Numbered from the stretch's first letter, positions 24,698-34,175 are shown. The stretch is 64,000 nt of DNA from Candidatus Tumulicola sp. (GCA_035601835.1 DATNNM010000011.1:434001-498000), one strand, 5' to 3'. Made by a program: numbers and translations. The notes: generated from the sequence alone by a model not told the origin.

Positions 24698-25174
24698 TCA
24701 GTCGCCGATCGCCCACTCCACGAACGGCCGGGATTTCACGAGGCCCGAGTCGACGAAGATCGCCGGATGTTCGGTCGTCGGCTTCAGCTCGACGCGGAAA
24801 CGCACGTTCCCGCCGGCGAACGCGAAACTGTAGGTCGAGTCCTTGTCGAGCCCGGCGCCGACGCACGTCGCGTAGTCCCGGTGCAGCGGCGCCGTGAACT
24901 CCACGCGCGTCTTCGTCGCCTTCGTACGCCTGGCCGCACCGGCAATCGCAAGGGTGTCCGCGACTACGAAATTATCGCCGCCGCCTTCGTAGGATTTGAA
25001 CCACGTCCAAAGCCCTACCGTCTTGGGGCAGATCCCAGCGTTGCGCACCACGTGGATGAACAAGTCCGCCTTGCGCGGCGGAATAGCGCGTGCGGCCGTG
25101 GTAGTGGCCGCTATCGCCGGAGCAAAGAGAATCATCGTTGAGCCGAAGGCGGCTGCGATCCGCGCTGCGAGCAT
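24698..25174 (-). CDS. Exported protein of unknown function upstream of the MFS pump
   Basis: A 158-residue protein whose N-terminus (MLAARIAAAFGSTMILFAPAIAA as signal, starting at the ATG at 25174) should be cleaved after AIA-A. The mature part has two Cys (NAGICPK, YATCVGAG) and beta-rich character. I do not recognise the family. It precedes the MFS gene by 10 bp, so co-expression is likely, and diverges from the ROK kinase gene with only 36 bp between starts. Confidence 0.6.
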   Translation of the reverse strand: MLAARIAAAFGSTMILFAPAIAATTTAARAIPPRKADLFIHVVRNAGICPKTVGLWTWFKSYEGGGDNFVVADTLAIAGAARRTKATKTRVEFTAPLHRDYATCVGAGLDKDSTYSFAFAGGNVRFRVELKPTTEHPAIFVDSGLVKSRPFVEWAIGD

Positions 25175-25210
25175 GAGGCGGCGGTTCGGTTTGGGAAGGG
25201 GTTTCTCATC

Positions 25211-26155
25211 GTGAAATGGGCCATCGGCATCGATCTCGGAGGCTCGCACGTGGCGGCGGCAGCCGTCAACGAGCGAGGCAAGATCAAAAGCCGCCACAAA
25301 CGCGAGCTGGCGTCGCACGACGTCAAGTACGTCGTGAGCGAAATCGCTAAAGTCGTAGAAAAGGCCATCGAGGGTCTCGGCAAGAGAATCGTCGGCATCG
25401 GCATCGGCGCGCCGGGCAACATCGACGACAAAACCGGCGTCGTGCGCTTCTCGCCGAACTTCGGCTGGTCCGACGTCCCGTTCCGCCGCAAGCTCGAGAA
25501 AAGATTAGGCCGTTCGGTGCGCATCCTCAACGACGCGCGCTGCGCGACGATCGGCGAATATCTGCACGGCACCGGCAAAGGCACCAAAGAGTTTGCGTTG
25601 ATCACGATCGGCACGGGGCTCGGCGGCGGATTCGTGTGCGGCGGAAAACTCATGTTGGGCAACCTGATGGGCGCCGGCGAGGTCGGCCACCACACGATCC
25701 GGCCCGATACCGGGTTCGTGTGCAACTGCGGCAAGATCGGTTGCTTCGAAGCGCAAGCGTCAGGCCAGGGCCTGCTGCGCCACGCCATGGCGGTTGCGCC
25801 GTCATTCCCCTACAGCGTGCTGTTCATGACGCCCAAGGAGCAGTGGGGATCGAAGATGGTCTCGCGGGCGGCGGCCGCAGGCGACGAGCACGGGCTTGCC
25901 GCGTGGAACCGTTTCTTAGTCGATCTTTCGATCGGCGTCGCGAACATCGTCGCTTTTACGAACCCCGAGGTGATCGCGCTGGGCGGCGGCGTTGGACAGA
26001 CCGACGACGCGCTGCTGGCGATTCCGCTGACGAAAATGGTCGACGAACTCACGACGATGGTGCCGAAGGGTCAGACCACGATCGTCCGAGCGAAACTCGG
26101 CAACGACGCCGGCATCGTGGGCTCCGCCATGCTGGCGATGCACGGCCTCCCATGA
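25211..26155 (+). CDS. ROK-family sugar kinase (glucokinase-like)
   Basis: A 314-residue kinase with the phosphate-binding IDLGGSH near the start, the ROK signature around GTGLGGGFVCGG, and the zinc motif in GEVGHHTIRPDTGFVCNCGKIGCFE (His plus three Cys, in order). The catalytic Asp should be that in LNDARCA, in place of the usual NDANAA. It phosphorylates a hexose, most likely glucose, with ATP. The GTG start is preceded by AAGGGG. No HTH domain, so it is not a NagC-type repressor. Confidence 0.9.
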   Translation: MKWAIGIDLGGSHVAAAAVNERGKIKSRHKRELASHDVKYVVSEIAKVVEKAIEGLGKRIVGIGIGAPGNIDDKTGVVRFSPNFGWSDVPFRRKLEKRLGRSVRILNDARCATIGEYLHGTGKGTKEFALITIGTGLGGGFVCGGKLMLGNLMGAGEVGHHTIRPDTGFVCNCGKIGCFEAQASGQGLLRHAMAVAPSFPYSVLFMTPKEQWGSKMVSRAAAAGDEHGLAAWNRFLVDLSIGVANIVAFTNPEVIALGGGVGQTDDALLAIPLTKMVDELTTMVPKGQTTIVRAKLGNDAGIVGSAMLAMHGLP

Positions 26156-26178
26156 AAAAGAGAATAGTACATTTCCAT

Positions 26179-27363
26179 TTACATAAGTCTCAGCAGGAAG
26201 CGGGCGATGTCGTCGGCGGCGCGCGGCCGCGCGCTGGCAAGGGCTCCCTCGCGCAATCGTTTCAGCAGCGATCCGTCAGCGCCGAACAGCCGCCGGATAC
26301 AGTCGTCCACCGCCTCAGGCTCGAGCGCGACGATGCCCGCTTCGCGCGACTCGACATAGGCGAGATTGCCGGCCTCCTGGCCTGAGATGTAATCGCACAC
26401 GATGATCGGCAAGCCGCACGCGGCTGCCTCGCATATCGCGCCGGGTCCAGCCTTGGTCAGCAGCGCGTCCGAAGCACGCATGTACTCGGCGACGTTGTCG
26501 ACAAAGCCGACGACGCGCGTATCGGGGCCGAATTTGGCAGCCATCTTCTGGAGCCGACGCTGCAGCGAGAGATTGCGGCCGGCGATCGCGACGAGCTGCA
26601 AGCCTAAAGCGCGCACGCGCGGTGCGATGTGCCGCAGGATCGCGAAGAGCCGTCCGCCGCCCTCGCCCCCGGCCATCATCAGCAATGTCTTGCGGGTCAC
26701 GTCGAGGCCAAGCGCGCGCTTTGCCTCGGCCGAATCGGCGACTGGGTGAAAGCCTTCGCGAATCGGCAGGCCGAGATCGTGAACGCGCGACTCGGGAATG
26801 TCGCGCGCCAGACAGACGCGCTTTGCTTCCGGCGATGCCACGATGTAGTGATCCGCCGGGGCATCAGCGGTCCAACTGTGATGGATCGTCACGAGATCGG
26901 TGATCACGGTGACGAACGGCACCTGCATGCGCATGCTGTCGATGCTTTCGCGCGTGATCCCGTTGAGCAGAGGGTGCACCGACACCAGCATGCTCGGCGC
27001 CATGCGCGCCAGCAGCCGGCGGAACTTACCGCGCATGAACGGCTTGGCGAATTCGGTCATGATGCGGGTGCGCGTGCGGCCATTGGACAGGTGATATAGC
27101 GCGGAATAGGGGCTTGGCCGCACCTTCAAAAGCGTGCCGTAGGACTTGATGCCCTCGCGCAGCGGGAACACGCCGCACGCCGCGAACACGTCCACCATTT
27201 CGGCTCGCAGACTGTCAGCGGGGCTCATGCGGCTCAGCGCCGCGGCGATCGCCTGCGCTGCGGTGCGGTGCCCTCCGCCGGTATCGGAGAAGAGGAACAA
27301 AGCCGTGCGCACGTCGACAGCCGGCTTTGCTAGCGTCCGGTGCACGCCAATGCGTTTACGCAT
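26179..27363 (-). CDS. Glycosyltransferase, MGDG synthase/processive diacylglycerol glucosyltransferase family
   Basis: A 394-residue GT28/GT-B enzyme. The N-terminal SDTGGGHRTAAQAI loop and TDLVTIHHSW are characteristic of monogalactosyldiacylglycerol synthases and UgtP-like enzymes. The C-terminal nucleotide-sugar site has MMAGGEGGGRLF, KAGPGAICEAAACGLPIIVCDYISGQE. It should transfer a hexose from a UDP-sugar to diacylglycerol at the membrane, making glycolipids. ATG start, divergent from citrate synthase with a 122-bp gap. Confidence 0.88.
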   Translation of the reverse strand: MRKRIGVHRTLAKPAVDVRTALFLFSDTGGGHRTAAQAIAAALSRMSPADSLRAEMVDVFAACGVFPLREGIKSYGTLLKVRPSPYSALYHLSNGRTRTRIMTEFAKPFMRGKFRRLLARMAPSMLVSVHPLLNGITRESIDSMRMQVPFVTVITDLVTIHHSWTADAPADHYIVASPEAKRVCLARDIPESRVHDLGLPIREGFHPVADSAEAKRALGLDVTRKTLLMMAGGEGGGRLFAILRHIAPRVRALGLQLVAIAGRNLSLQRRLQKMAAKFGPDTRVVGFVDNVAEYMRASDALLTKAGPGAICEAAACGLPIIVCDYISGQEAGNLAYVESREAGIVALEPEAVDDCIRRLFGADGSLLKRLREGALASARPRAADDIARFLLRLM

Positions 27364-27485
27364 TCGCGTCGGCGGGGCCTGTGCCCGGATGCGGGTGCAA
27401 CGCCTAGGGCCGGGCCCTGCTGCGCACGAATGGAGCGGGCGCCAGTCGCAGCGCGAGAAAGGAACGCACCACGGTTAAGAACAGC

Positions 27486-28628
27486 GTGAAGGTCGATCCA
27501 GGCCTCGAGGGCGTGGTCGTCGGGTCAACCGCGATCAGCCGCGTGGCCGGCCAAGAGGGCCGCCTCACCTACCGCGGCTTCGACATCGCCGACCTCGCCG
27601 CCAACGCGTCGTTCGAAGAGGTGGCGTTCTTGCTGTGGCACGGGCGGTTGCCAAGCCGGAAAGAACTAGACGAAGTGCGGCGCGACATGGCCGCGCATCG
27701 CGAGTTACCCGACGCGGTGCTCGCGATGCTGCACGGCGTTCCGCACGACGCGTGGCCCATGGATGTCCTGCGAACGGCCGTGTCGAGTCTGTCGCTGCAT
27801 GTTCCCGTCCGGCCCGATGGCACGCATGTCTCTGACGTCGCGACCGCGATGCGCCTCACCGCCGCCGCCGCGACTGCGGTGGCCGCATTCGATCGCCTGC
27901 GCCGCGGGCTCGAACCGATCGCTCCACGCGCCGATCTAGGACACGCCGCGAACTTCCTTTACATGAAAAATGGAGAAGCGCCGAACGAGCACGCCGCGCG
28001 CGCGCTTGACATGTATTTCGTATTGCTCGCGGATCACGGCTTCAACGCCTCGACCTTCGCAGCGCGCGTCACCGTCAGCACCTGGGCCGACATGTACGCC
28101 GCGGCGACGACAGCCATCGCCACGTTGCAAGGCGACTTGCACGGCGGCGCGCCCGGCAAAGTCATGAAGATGATCCTCGACATCCGTGAGCCGGACCGAG
28201 CCGAGAAGTACGTCCGCGACGTCGTGGACAAAGGCGGCCGCGTCATGGGCATCGGTCACCGCGAATATAAAGTTCGCGACCCGCGCGCCGAGCCGCTGGA
28301 GAAGATGGCGCGCGATCTAGGGCAAGAGACCGGCCAACCGCAATGGTATGCGGTGGCGCGCCGGCTCGAAGACGTCGCGGTCAAAGTGCTGGACGAGAAG
28401 AAACCTGGCCGCCGTCTTTACGCGAACGTCGAGTTCTACACCGCGCCGACGCTGTACGCGCTCGGCATCGAGCCCGACAGCTTCACGTGCATGTTCGCAT
28501 GCAGCCGCATGGCTGGCTGGACCGCGCACGTGCTCGAGCAGATGAAAGACAACCGCCTGATCAGGCCGCAAGTGGAATACAGCGGGCTGATGGGGCTGCC
28601 GTGGGTGCCGATCGACAAACGGACTTAG
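27486..28628 (+). CDS. Citrate synthase family protein
   Basis: Condenses acetyl-CoA (or propionyl-CoA) with oxaloacetate. The 380-residue length is that of the short, type I citrate/2-methylcitrate synthases. Catalytic His184 (LADHGFNASTF) and His258 (GIGHREYKVRDPR) are present. The third catalytic residue, normally Asp in NVDFY, is Glu316 here (ANVEFYTA). GTG start, with only a weak ribosome binding site, is uncertain. Together with the nearby aconitase and isocitrate dehydrogenase it supports a TCA cycle, but a methylcitrate role cannot be excluded; no prpB/prpD-like gene is in the window. Confidence 0.9.
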   Translation: MKVDPGLEGVVVGSTAISRVAGQEGRLTYRGFDIADLAANASFEEVAFLLWHGRLPSRKELDEVRRDMAAHRELPDAVLAMLHGVPHDAWPMDVLRTAVSSLSLHVPVRPDGTHVSDVATAMRLTAAAATAVAAFDRLRRGLEPIAPRADLGHAANFLYMKNGEAPNEHAARALDMYFVLLADHGFNASTFAARVTVSTWADMYAAATTAIATLQGDLHGGAPGKVMKMILDIREPDRAEKYVRDVVDKGGRVMGIGHREYKVRDPRAEPLEKMARDLGQETGQPQWYAVARRLEDVAVKVLDEKKPGRRLYANVEFYTAPTLYALGIEPDSFTCMFACSRMAGWTAHVLEQMKDNRLIRPQVEYSGLMGLPWVPIDKRT

Positions 28629-28792
28629 GACAATCCGCGCGAGCGCTTGAAGAATTGGACGGCGCGCTCGTGTTTTTGGGCCGCCGCTCGCGAACCAAAG
28701 GTGCCTAAGTTCCTGCGCCTGCCTGTCTTCGGGTCGATCTTTCTCGAATACAGCCGGTATTTGCCGGACGGCGGATCATGCTTTCTTGATAC
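28625..28792 (-). CDS. Possible small basic protein (about 55 residues, start unclear)
   Basis: A frame too short for routine detection reads SGKYRLYSRKIDPKTGRRRN, then LGTFGSRAAAQKHERAVQFFKR. This looks like the small basic proteins with a GTFxSRAxAxKHERAVQ pattern that I recall from several phyla, but no ATG, GTG or TTG lies in frame just upstream; the frame stays open through the terminator at 28806-28840. The start could be a rare codon or the gene may be decayed. Its stop overlaps the end of citrate synthase. Confidence 0.35.
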   Translation of the reverse strand, partial: VSRKHDPPSGKYRLYSRKIDPKTGRRRNLGTFGSRAAAQKHERAVQFFKRSRGLS

Positions 28793-28805
28793 CCAATAAA
28801 ACCCG

Positions 28806-28840
28806 AAAGCGCGCTCCCAACCGGGGAGCGCGCTTTTTCT
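28806..28840 (+). terminator. Intrinsic terminator downstream of citrate synthase
   Basis: Perfect 13-bp stem (28806-28818 with 28824-28836), 5-nt loop AACCG, ending in TTTTT. Because the stem begins with AAA after ACCCG, it could also end transcription from the minus strand. Confidence 0.9.
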
Positions 28841-28871
28841 TATGCGCGAGGTCGTTCGGTGGTATTTTTGG

Positions 28872-29030
28872 TTACGCGATGGCGGCCTCGCGGAAAACGA
28901 CCGTGAAGCCGTGGCGGATCGCCACGAGGTAGCAAGCCGAGCAGATGTGGTACTGCGGAACGTCTTCCGCTATGGTCACGTAGAACTTCGACGCCGCGGC
29001 GTCGCAATGACAAAAGGTGCAGTGATTCAT
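28872..29030 (-). CDS. Small zinc-ribbon-like protein (52 residues)
   Basis: A complete short gene on the minus strand, from ATG at 29030 to TAA at 28872. The protein starts MNHCTFCHCDAAASKFYV and continues with HICSACYLVAIRHGF, giving two Cys-x2-Cys knuckles spaced by about 25 residues, a zinc-ribbon pattern. Codon use is GC-rich at third positions like the neighbours. It lies alone between citrate synthase and a PLP decarboxylase; perhaps a small nucleic-acid- or protein-binding factor. Confidence 0.65.
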   Translation of the reverse strand: MNHCTFCHCDAAASKFYVTIAEDVPQYHICSACYLVAIRHGFTVVFREAAIA

Positions 29031-29121
29031 CTAGCCCGGCTCCTCCACGAAAAAGGCTTTCTAATGATATGACATGTTACGCACTCCACTGTGACCGCTC
29101 GCGGGGTGTGTGTGACCACCG

Positions 29122-30459
29122 TCACAGCGACGAAAGCCGCTCGAGCCTTGCGATGACCGCCGCTGCGCTTTGCTCGTGCTCGGGCTTCATCAGCACGCTG
29201 CGCAGAACCGTACAATCTTCGCCGTCCCATATAAGGCCGGGCATCGCGAGCCGGCCGAATGTCTTGGGCACCCGCCACTTGGCGAGGTAGACCGGCTCTT
29301 GCGGATCTGACGCCGCGCGTTCGAAGAGCTGCTCGGAACGCTGCGAGACTACAGAGGCTTTGACTCCGGCTAACGGTCCGGGGGCCAGCGTCACGATATC
29401 GAGTTCCGGTTCCACGACCGGGACCAGAGCCAGGCCTTTGCGCGCCGCAGAAGTCGCGCCCAGCGCGGCGCGCCGGCACCTGAGGAGCACCGCGCCGAGA
29501 CCCTCGCTTGGAAGCAACGGCAGACAGCGCAGCGTCACCCACAGCGCCGCGGCGGCAGCTCCGGCGCGCGAGCACTCGAGGGAGATCTCACCGAGGTGCA
29601 ACTCGTTGGAAGAGAAGTACGTGTAGGGCGAGTCGTGCTTGTACAGCGCGCCGACGGCCGGATCGCGAAAGATCACGCAACCGCACCCGTAGGGCTGCAA
29701 CCCATGCTTGTGCGGATCCACCACGACCGAATCGCACGACGCGATCGCGCGCCAAGGCGCGGGGTCCATGCGCGCCTCCGGCTCGGAGGCGAGCAGCGAG
29801 AAAAAGCCGCCATAGGCCGCATCGCAATGCACGCGCCAACTGCGCTCGCGAGCCACGGGCACGATTTCGTGAATCGGATCGACGGCGCCGGTCGCAGTCG
29901 TGCCGGCGGTCACCACGACCGCGCCGATGCGAGCGACGTCAGGCGAGTCAAGGAGTGCAGCGACGTCGAGGCGCCCGCGCGCATCGACCGGAATGACGCT
30001 CGTTTCGACGCCGAGCAGCGCGCACATGCGCGCATGCGTGTAGTGCGCTTCGGCGGAAAACGCGATGACTTTTCCCGGCGCGAGACGCGAAGCGACCCAC
30101 AGCGCCTCGAGGTTCGCGATCGTGCCGGAACTCGTGAGATGGCCTAGGTGCTCATGATAGCCGAACATGGCAGCGATCTGCGCCACGACCTCGCGCTCCA
30201 ACGCGGCGGTTGCAGGCCCGCCGTCCAGCGCGTGGTTGTTAGGATTGATGCGCGCGGCGGCAAGATACGCCGCCAGCGCTACCGGATGCGGCGGTTTGAG
30301 CATCTGACCGGCGTAATCCGGATGGAAGAACGGGTAGTTGTCATGCAGCCGCTCGACGAGTTCGTCGATCGCGCGCGCCGCAAGATCGACATCGAGCGCC
30401 AGACTCTGATCGCGCTCGAACGGGCGCCAGCGCTGTTCCCACGCGGCGATGCCGTCCAT
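29122..30459 (-). CDS. Pyridoxal-dependent decarboxylase/aspartate aminotransferase-fold enzyme (group II)
   Basis: A 445-residue PLP enzyme of the group II decarboxylase type (glutamate, aromatic amino acid and diaminobutyrate decarboxylases, tyrosine decarboxylases). It has HLTSSGTIANLEALW, the cofactor Asp in HCDAAYGG and the Lys in DPHKHGLQPYGCG (about residue 251). The substrate cannot be read from the motifs. The ATG at 30459 or a TTG at 30471 may start the protein; the frame is separated from the upstream SNF2 gene by one TGA in the same frame. It most likely shares a transcript with that gene. Confidence 0.85.
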   Translation of the reverse strand: MDGIAAWEQRWRPFERDQSLALDVDLAARAIDELVERLHDNYPFFHPDYAGQMLKPPHPVALAAYLAAARINPNNHALDGGPATAALEREVVAQIAAMFGYHEHLGHLTSSGTIANLEALWVASRLAPGKVIAFSAEAHYTHARMCALLGVETSVIPVDARGRLDVAALLDSPDVARIGAVVVTAGTTATGAVDPIHEIVPVARERSWRVHCDAAYGGFFSLLASEPEARMDPAPWRAIASCDSVVVDPHKHGLQPYGCGCVIFRDPAVGALYKHDSPYTYFSSNELHLGEISLECSRAGAAAAALWVTLRCLPLLPSEGLGAVLLRCRRAALGATSAARKGLALVPVVEPELDIVTLAPGPLAGVKASVVSQRSEQLFERAASDPQEPVYLAKWRVPKTFGRLAMPGLIWDGEDCTVLRSVLMKPEHEQSAAAVIARLERLSSL

Positions 30460-30501
30460 CGCGCGATTCAAGAGCGCGCGGAATTCGGCTTCAGTCGTGG
30501 T

Positions 30502-33500
30502 TCAATCCCCGACGGGGGCGAACAAGTCGTCGAGGTCTTCCCGAGTGAGGCTCTTGGCGAACGCGGCATCGGTGGCGACGACCGAATCGGCCAGCGCCTG
30601 CTTGCGGCCTTGCAATGCTTGGATCTTCTCTTCGACCGAGCCCAGAGTGACGAGGCGATACGCAGTCACCGGTTTGGTCTGCCCGATGCGGTGCGTGCGG
30701 TCGATGGCCTGACGCTCGATGGCCGGGTTCCACCACGGATCGTAAAGGATCACGTAATCGGCCTCGGTGACCGTCAAGCCGACGCCGCCGGCTTTGAGGC
30801 TCATGAGAAAAACGGGCGGCCCATCCTCGCGGCGGAAATCATCGAGCACTTTGCTGCGGTTCTTCGTCGAGCCGTCAAGGTAGGCATAGCCGCGGCCGCG
30901 CTGATCGAAGGACTCGCGGATGATGCCCAGCATCTCGGTGAACGATGAGAAGACCAGCACGCGGTGTCCGGATTCCACGATTGATTCGACCAGCTCCAAG
31001 AACGCCGAGAACTTGCCTGAGGCGTCCTCGTCTTCGAGCCAGTGCTCGCCGACCAAGCCGGGATGATTGCAGATCTGGCGCAACTTCGTGAGCGCCGCTA
31101 GGATGGACAATTGTGCTCGCCCGATGCCGTGCTCGTCCACTTCGCGCAAGATCTCGCGCCGCGCGCGCAGCACGACCTCGCGGTACGCCTTGCGCTGCGA
31201 CGGGGTCATCTCGCATTCGATCGTCTGCTCGGTGCGCGACGGCAGGTCGGCGGCGACTTGCGTCTTCAGCCGGCGGATCATGAACGGCTGCACGCGTTTG
31301 GCCAAACGCTGCTGCTTTTCGGCGTCACCGTCGCGCATGATCGGCGTCTCGAACGCGGTGCGGAAATGGCTCTCGTTCCCGAGCAGCCCAGGCATGACGA
31401 AATCCATGATCGACCAGAGGTCGAGCACCGAGTTCTCGATCGGCGTGCCGGTGAGCGCCAAGCGCTGCTCCGATTCGAGCGACTTGATGACTTGCGATAT
31501 CTTGGCCTGCGGATTTTTGATCTGTTGCGCTTCGTCGAGCACGACGGTGCGGAAGTTGATCTTGGAAAGCGTTTCGGCGTCGCGTCGCGCCAGCGCGTAC
31601 GAGGTGACGAGCATATCGTACTTGTCCACGTCTTGGTAGACGGCATCGCGGCCCGCGCCGGCGGACAGCAGCACGACTTTCATCTCCGGTGTGAAGCGGG
31701 CAGCTTCGCTCACCCAGGTGTGGGTCACGGAGGTCGGGCAAACGATGAGGTTCGGCGCGCTGCGCCTGCGCTGGCGCTCGCGCTCCAAGTAGGTGAGCAC
31801 CTGCAACGTCTTGCCGAGCCCCATGTCATCGGCGAGGATGCCGCCGAACGCGTACTGCGCGAGATACGCAAGAAAATCCAAACCGCGCCGCTGGTAGGGG
31901 CGCAGGATCTTCACCAAGTGTTTCGGTGGATCGACCTCTTGGATGCCCGAGAAACCGCGCACGGCTTCGCGCAACTCGCGCAACGGTTCGGGCATGTGAG
32001 CGTCACCGCACGCTTTGGCGAGGTCGTCATACACGGACAACATCTGCGCCGCGGTCAAGCGCGCCTTGCCGCCCCGCTCGAGCCCGCCGCCGAATCCGCC
32101 GGTAGCCTCGCGCAGCAGCGCGAATGACGATAGGTCGATGAACTTGCCGTCGGCGAGGCGGTAGTAGCGGCCGGTGCTCTGCCAGAGAGCCTTCACGTCG
32201 TCGGGCGAGAGCGGCTGACCGTCCAGCATCAACTCGACCGAGATCTCAAGCCAATCTATCGGACCGAACATGCCGCCGGCGCCGCGGATCATCGGCTTGG
32301 CCGCGGCTTTGGCTTTTTCTTCACCGCTGTCCACGGAAACCGCGACTTGCAGCGCTTTGGGGCCCTCCACCAACGACTTGACGGTGTCGTCCATGTCGAG
32401 CTGATAGTCCCCGCGCCACGTCGCGAGCGTGTCGGTGCCGAATTGATACGCGGCGTCCGTCGGCTCGATGCGCCACGCGGTGTCTTCGTACTGCGGGATG
32501 TTCTCGCCGGGATGTTGCGCGGCAAGAGCTTCACGCACTTCGGCGGCCGGTCTGCAGCCGGGGCTCTCGATGCGAGCCCGCAGTGCGTGCGCAAGGGAGG
32601 GATCGCAATAGGCATAGCGCGGCGTCGAGCCCTTCTTGCCGTCGTCGACGCGCTGCAGCGGGCTGAACTCTTGCGGTGTCACTTTCCAATTCGCGCCGGA
32701 AATAGCGTCTTCGATCGACGCCTCGATGGTGATGCCGTCTCCCTGCCAGCGCAGGCCCAGCAGTGTTTGCAAGCGCATGTCGGCCGGCATGACCATGAGC
32801 GAGGAGGCGGTCGCGGGATCGAGCAGATTATGCGCGCGCTCGAGGAACTGCGGAACATCGGCCGGCGAAAGGCGCAGCGCGCCAGGCGTCTTGAGTCGTT
32901 CCACGATGCGCAAGCTGCACGAGCCGTCGTGCAAATAGAATGTCGTGCCGTCGAACAGCCACGCCGGCGTTCCATCGATCGGCCGTACCGAGGATGCTTC
33001 GGCGACGGATCCGTCCGGGCGGATGAAACGACCGGCGAGTTCTAGATCGCCGGCCGCGGAACGCTGCCCGAAAAGCTGCAAGCGCAGCGGTGAAAGCACG
33101 ATCTTCACCGTCGGCATCGACTCCGGGTGCTCGCCGAGTTGATCTTCGTAGCGCACGCGCGGATGCGCGATGAGGCGCAGCAGCAGCTGCGCGAAGTTGT
33201 TGGTCAACGCTTTGGTCTGCTCGCTGGTCGCGCGCGCCAGCGCATAATCTGCAGGCGTGCCGAACATAGAGCCGAGCGAGGCATCGGAGAGCAAGGCCGC
33301 GTCGTGGCGGTCCCACTCATCGCCGGTGAGATTCGCTTGGCGCGTCGTGCGATAGAGCTGTTGGAGATCCGCGTGCGTGCGCGCGACGCCATGGAGTTTC
33401 GGCGCATCAAGGCACAGACGGGCGTAGAAGATGCCCAAGCGATCGTCAAAGCCTACGACCACCCACAAGCGCCTTCGCGGCACGACCGATTCGTGGTGCG

Positions 33501-34047
33501 GGGTGAGCAGATCCAGCAGGCCTTGCACCGCCGGCACCGCGCTCTGCGCACGCGGTTCGGCGATCGCCGGCGAGCCATTTTTCCCGTTGCCCGGAGGCGC
33601 GTGGGTCGCCAGGCCGTTGCCTTCCGTCTTGCCGTCGCTCTGAGCATGCGCAGCCTCTTCGGCCTGGCGCGTGGACAATTCGATGAGCGTGTACAGCGCC
33701 GCGACGGCATGCTTGCAGTCGTAGCCATAGCGGCAGGTGCAGTTGCAGCGCAGCCCGAGCGGCGGACGCGAGGTGTCGCGCGTCAGCGTGGTGGTGTGGG
33801 TCTCAGTGTCGGCGACCGTCGCGACCAGATCGACGCGCCGCACGTTGATCGATCGAACTTTGCCGCGCTGAAAAGCAGCCAGCCCTTGCGCGATGATCGG
33901 CTTGGGAAACGTGCCGTCGATAGCGGGTTGGGAGGGGATGCTTGCTTGCCACTGTCCGAGCGGCGGCCCGCCACGCTCCGGTGCAACCCCCTCCTCAAAA
34001 CGAAGCATCACAGGTTGCACGGACTTGGACGGTGCGCGGACAGCCAT
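30502..34047 (-). CDS. SNF2-family DEAD/DEAH helicase with SWIM zinc finger
   Basis: A large ATP-dependent DNA translocase of about 1181 residues. The SWIM finger is near residue 100 (CNCTCRYGYDCKHAVA, Cys-x-Cys...Cys-x-His). A long uncharacterised middle region follows, then the two RecA-like lobes: DDMGLGKTLQ (Walker A, about 740), DEAQQIKN (Walker B, about 836), LTGTPIENSVLDLW, and in lobe two LVFSSFTEML, SLKAGGVGLTVTEAD and DRTHRIGQTKPV. Such proteins remodel DNA-protein complexes, often in repair or transcription. ATG at 34047 is chosen; a TTG lies at 34056. No restriction or defence partner genes are nearby. Confidence 0.93.
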   Translation of the reverse strand: MAVRAPSKSVQPVMLRFEEGVAPERGGPPLGQWQASIPSQPAIDGTFPKPIIAQGLAAFQRGKVRSINVRRVDLVATVADTETHTTTLTRDTSRPPLGLRCNCTCRYGYDCKHAVAALYTLIELSTRQAEEAAHAQSDGKTEGNGLATHAPPGNGKNGSPAIAEPRAQSAVPAVQGLLDLLTPHHESVVPRRRLWVVVGFDDRLGIFYARLCLDAPKLHGVARTHADLQQLYRTTRQANLTGDEWDRHDAALLSDASLGSMFGTPADYALARATSEQTKALTNNFAQLLLRLIAHPRVRYEDQLGEHPESMPTVKIVLSPLRLQLFGQRSAAGDLELAGRFIRPDGSVAEASSVRPIDGTPAWLFDGTTFYLHDGSCSLRIVERLKTPGALRLSPADVPQFLERAHNLLDPATASSLMVMPADMRLQTLLGLRWQGDGITIEASIEDAISGANWKVTPQEFSPLQRVDDGKKGSTPRYAYCDPSLAHALRARIESPGCRPAAEVREALAAQHPGENIPQYEDTAWRIEPTDAAYQFGTDTLATWRGDYQLDMDDTVKSLVEGPKALQVAVSVDSGEEKAKAAAKPMIRGAGGMFGPIDWLEISVELMLDGQPLSPDDVKALWQSTGRYYRLADGKFIDLSSFALLREATGGFGGGLERGGKARLTAAQMLSVYDDLAKACGDAHMPEPLRELREAVRGFSGIQEVDPPKHLVKILRPYQRRGLDFLAYLAQYAFGGILADDMGLGKTLQVLTYLERERQRRRSAPNLIVCPTSVTHTWVSEAARFTPEMKVVLLSAGAGRDAVYQDVDKYDMLVTSYALARRDAETLSKINFRTVVLDEAQQIKNPQAKISQVIKSLESEQRLALTGTPIENSVLDLWSIMDFVMPGLLGNESHFRTAFETPIMRDGDAEKQQRLAKRVQPFMIRRLKTQVAADLPSRTEQTIECEMTPSQRKAYREVVLRARREILREVDEHGIGRAQLSILAALTKLRQICNHPGLVGEHWLEDEDASGKFSAFLELVESIVESGHRVLVFSSFTEMLGIIRESFDQRGRGYAYLDGSTKNRSKVLDDFRREDGPPVFLMSLKAGGVGLTVTEADYVILYDPWWNPAIERQAIDRTHRIGQTKPVTAYRLVTLGSVEEKIQALQGRKQALADSVVATDAAFAKSLTREDLDDLFAPVGD

Positions 34048-34175
34048 ACTTGTCAAAGTTCGCCAAGCGGTTTCGGGCTCCCGCCTAGGACGGGCACTTG
34101 ATTTAACAGAAATTCAGCCCTCGCTCCGAGCAGTGCGAGGAGCGGCATTACGCTTTCAATTGAAGGAGAGTCGCT

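Noticed and set aside
26836-26860. An ATGTAGTG sequence resembling the intergenic repeat.
   Set aside because: It lies inside the glycosyltransferase gene, encodes conserved residues there, and is not followed by a palindrome.
28842-29072. A 76-residue plus-strand frame in the gap after citrate synthase.
   Set aside because: It starts within a few bases of the terminator and overlaps the minus-strand zinc-ribbon gene, which has a clearer pattern.
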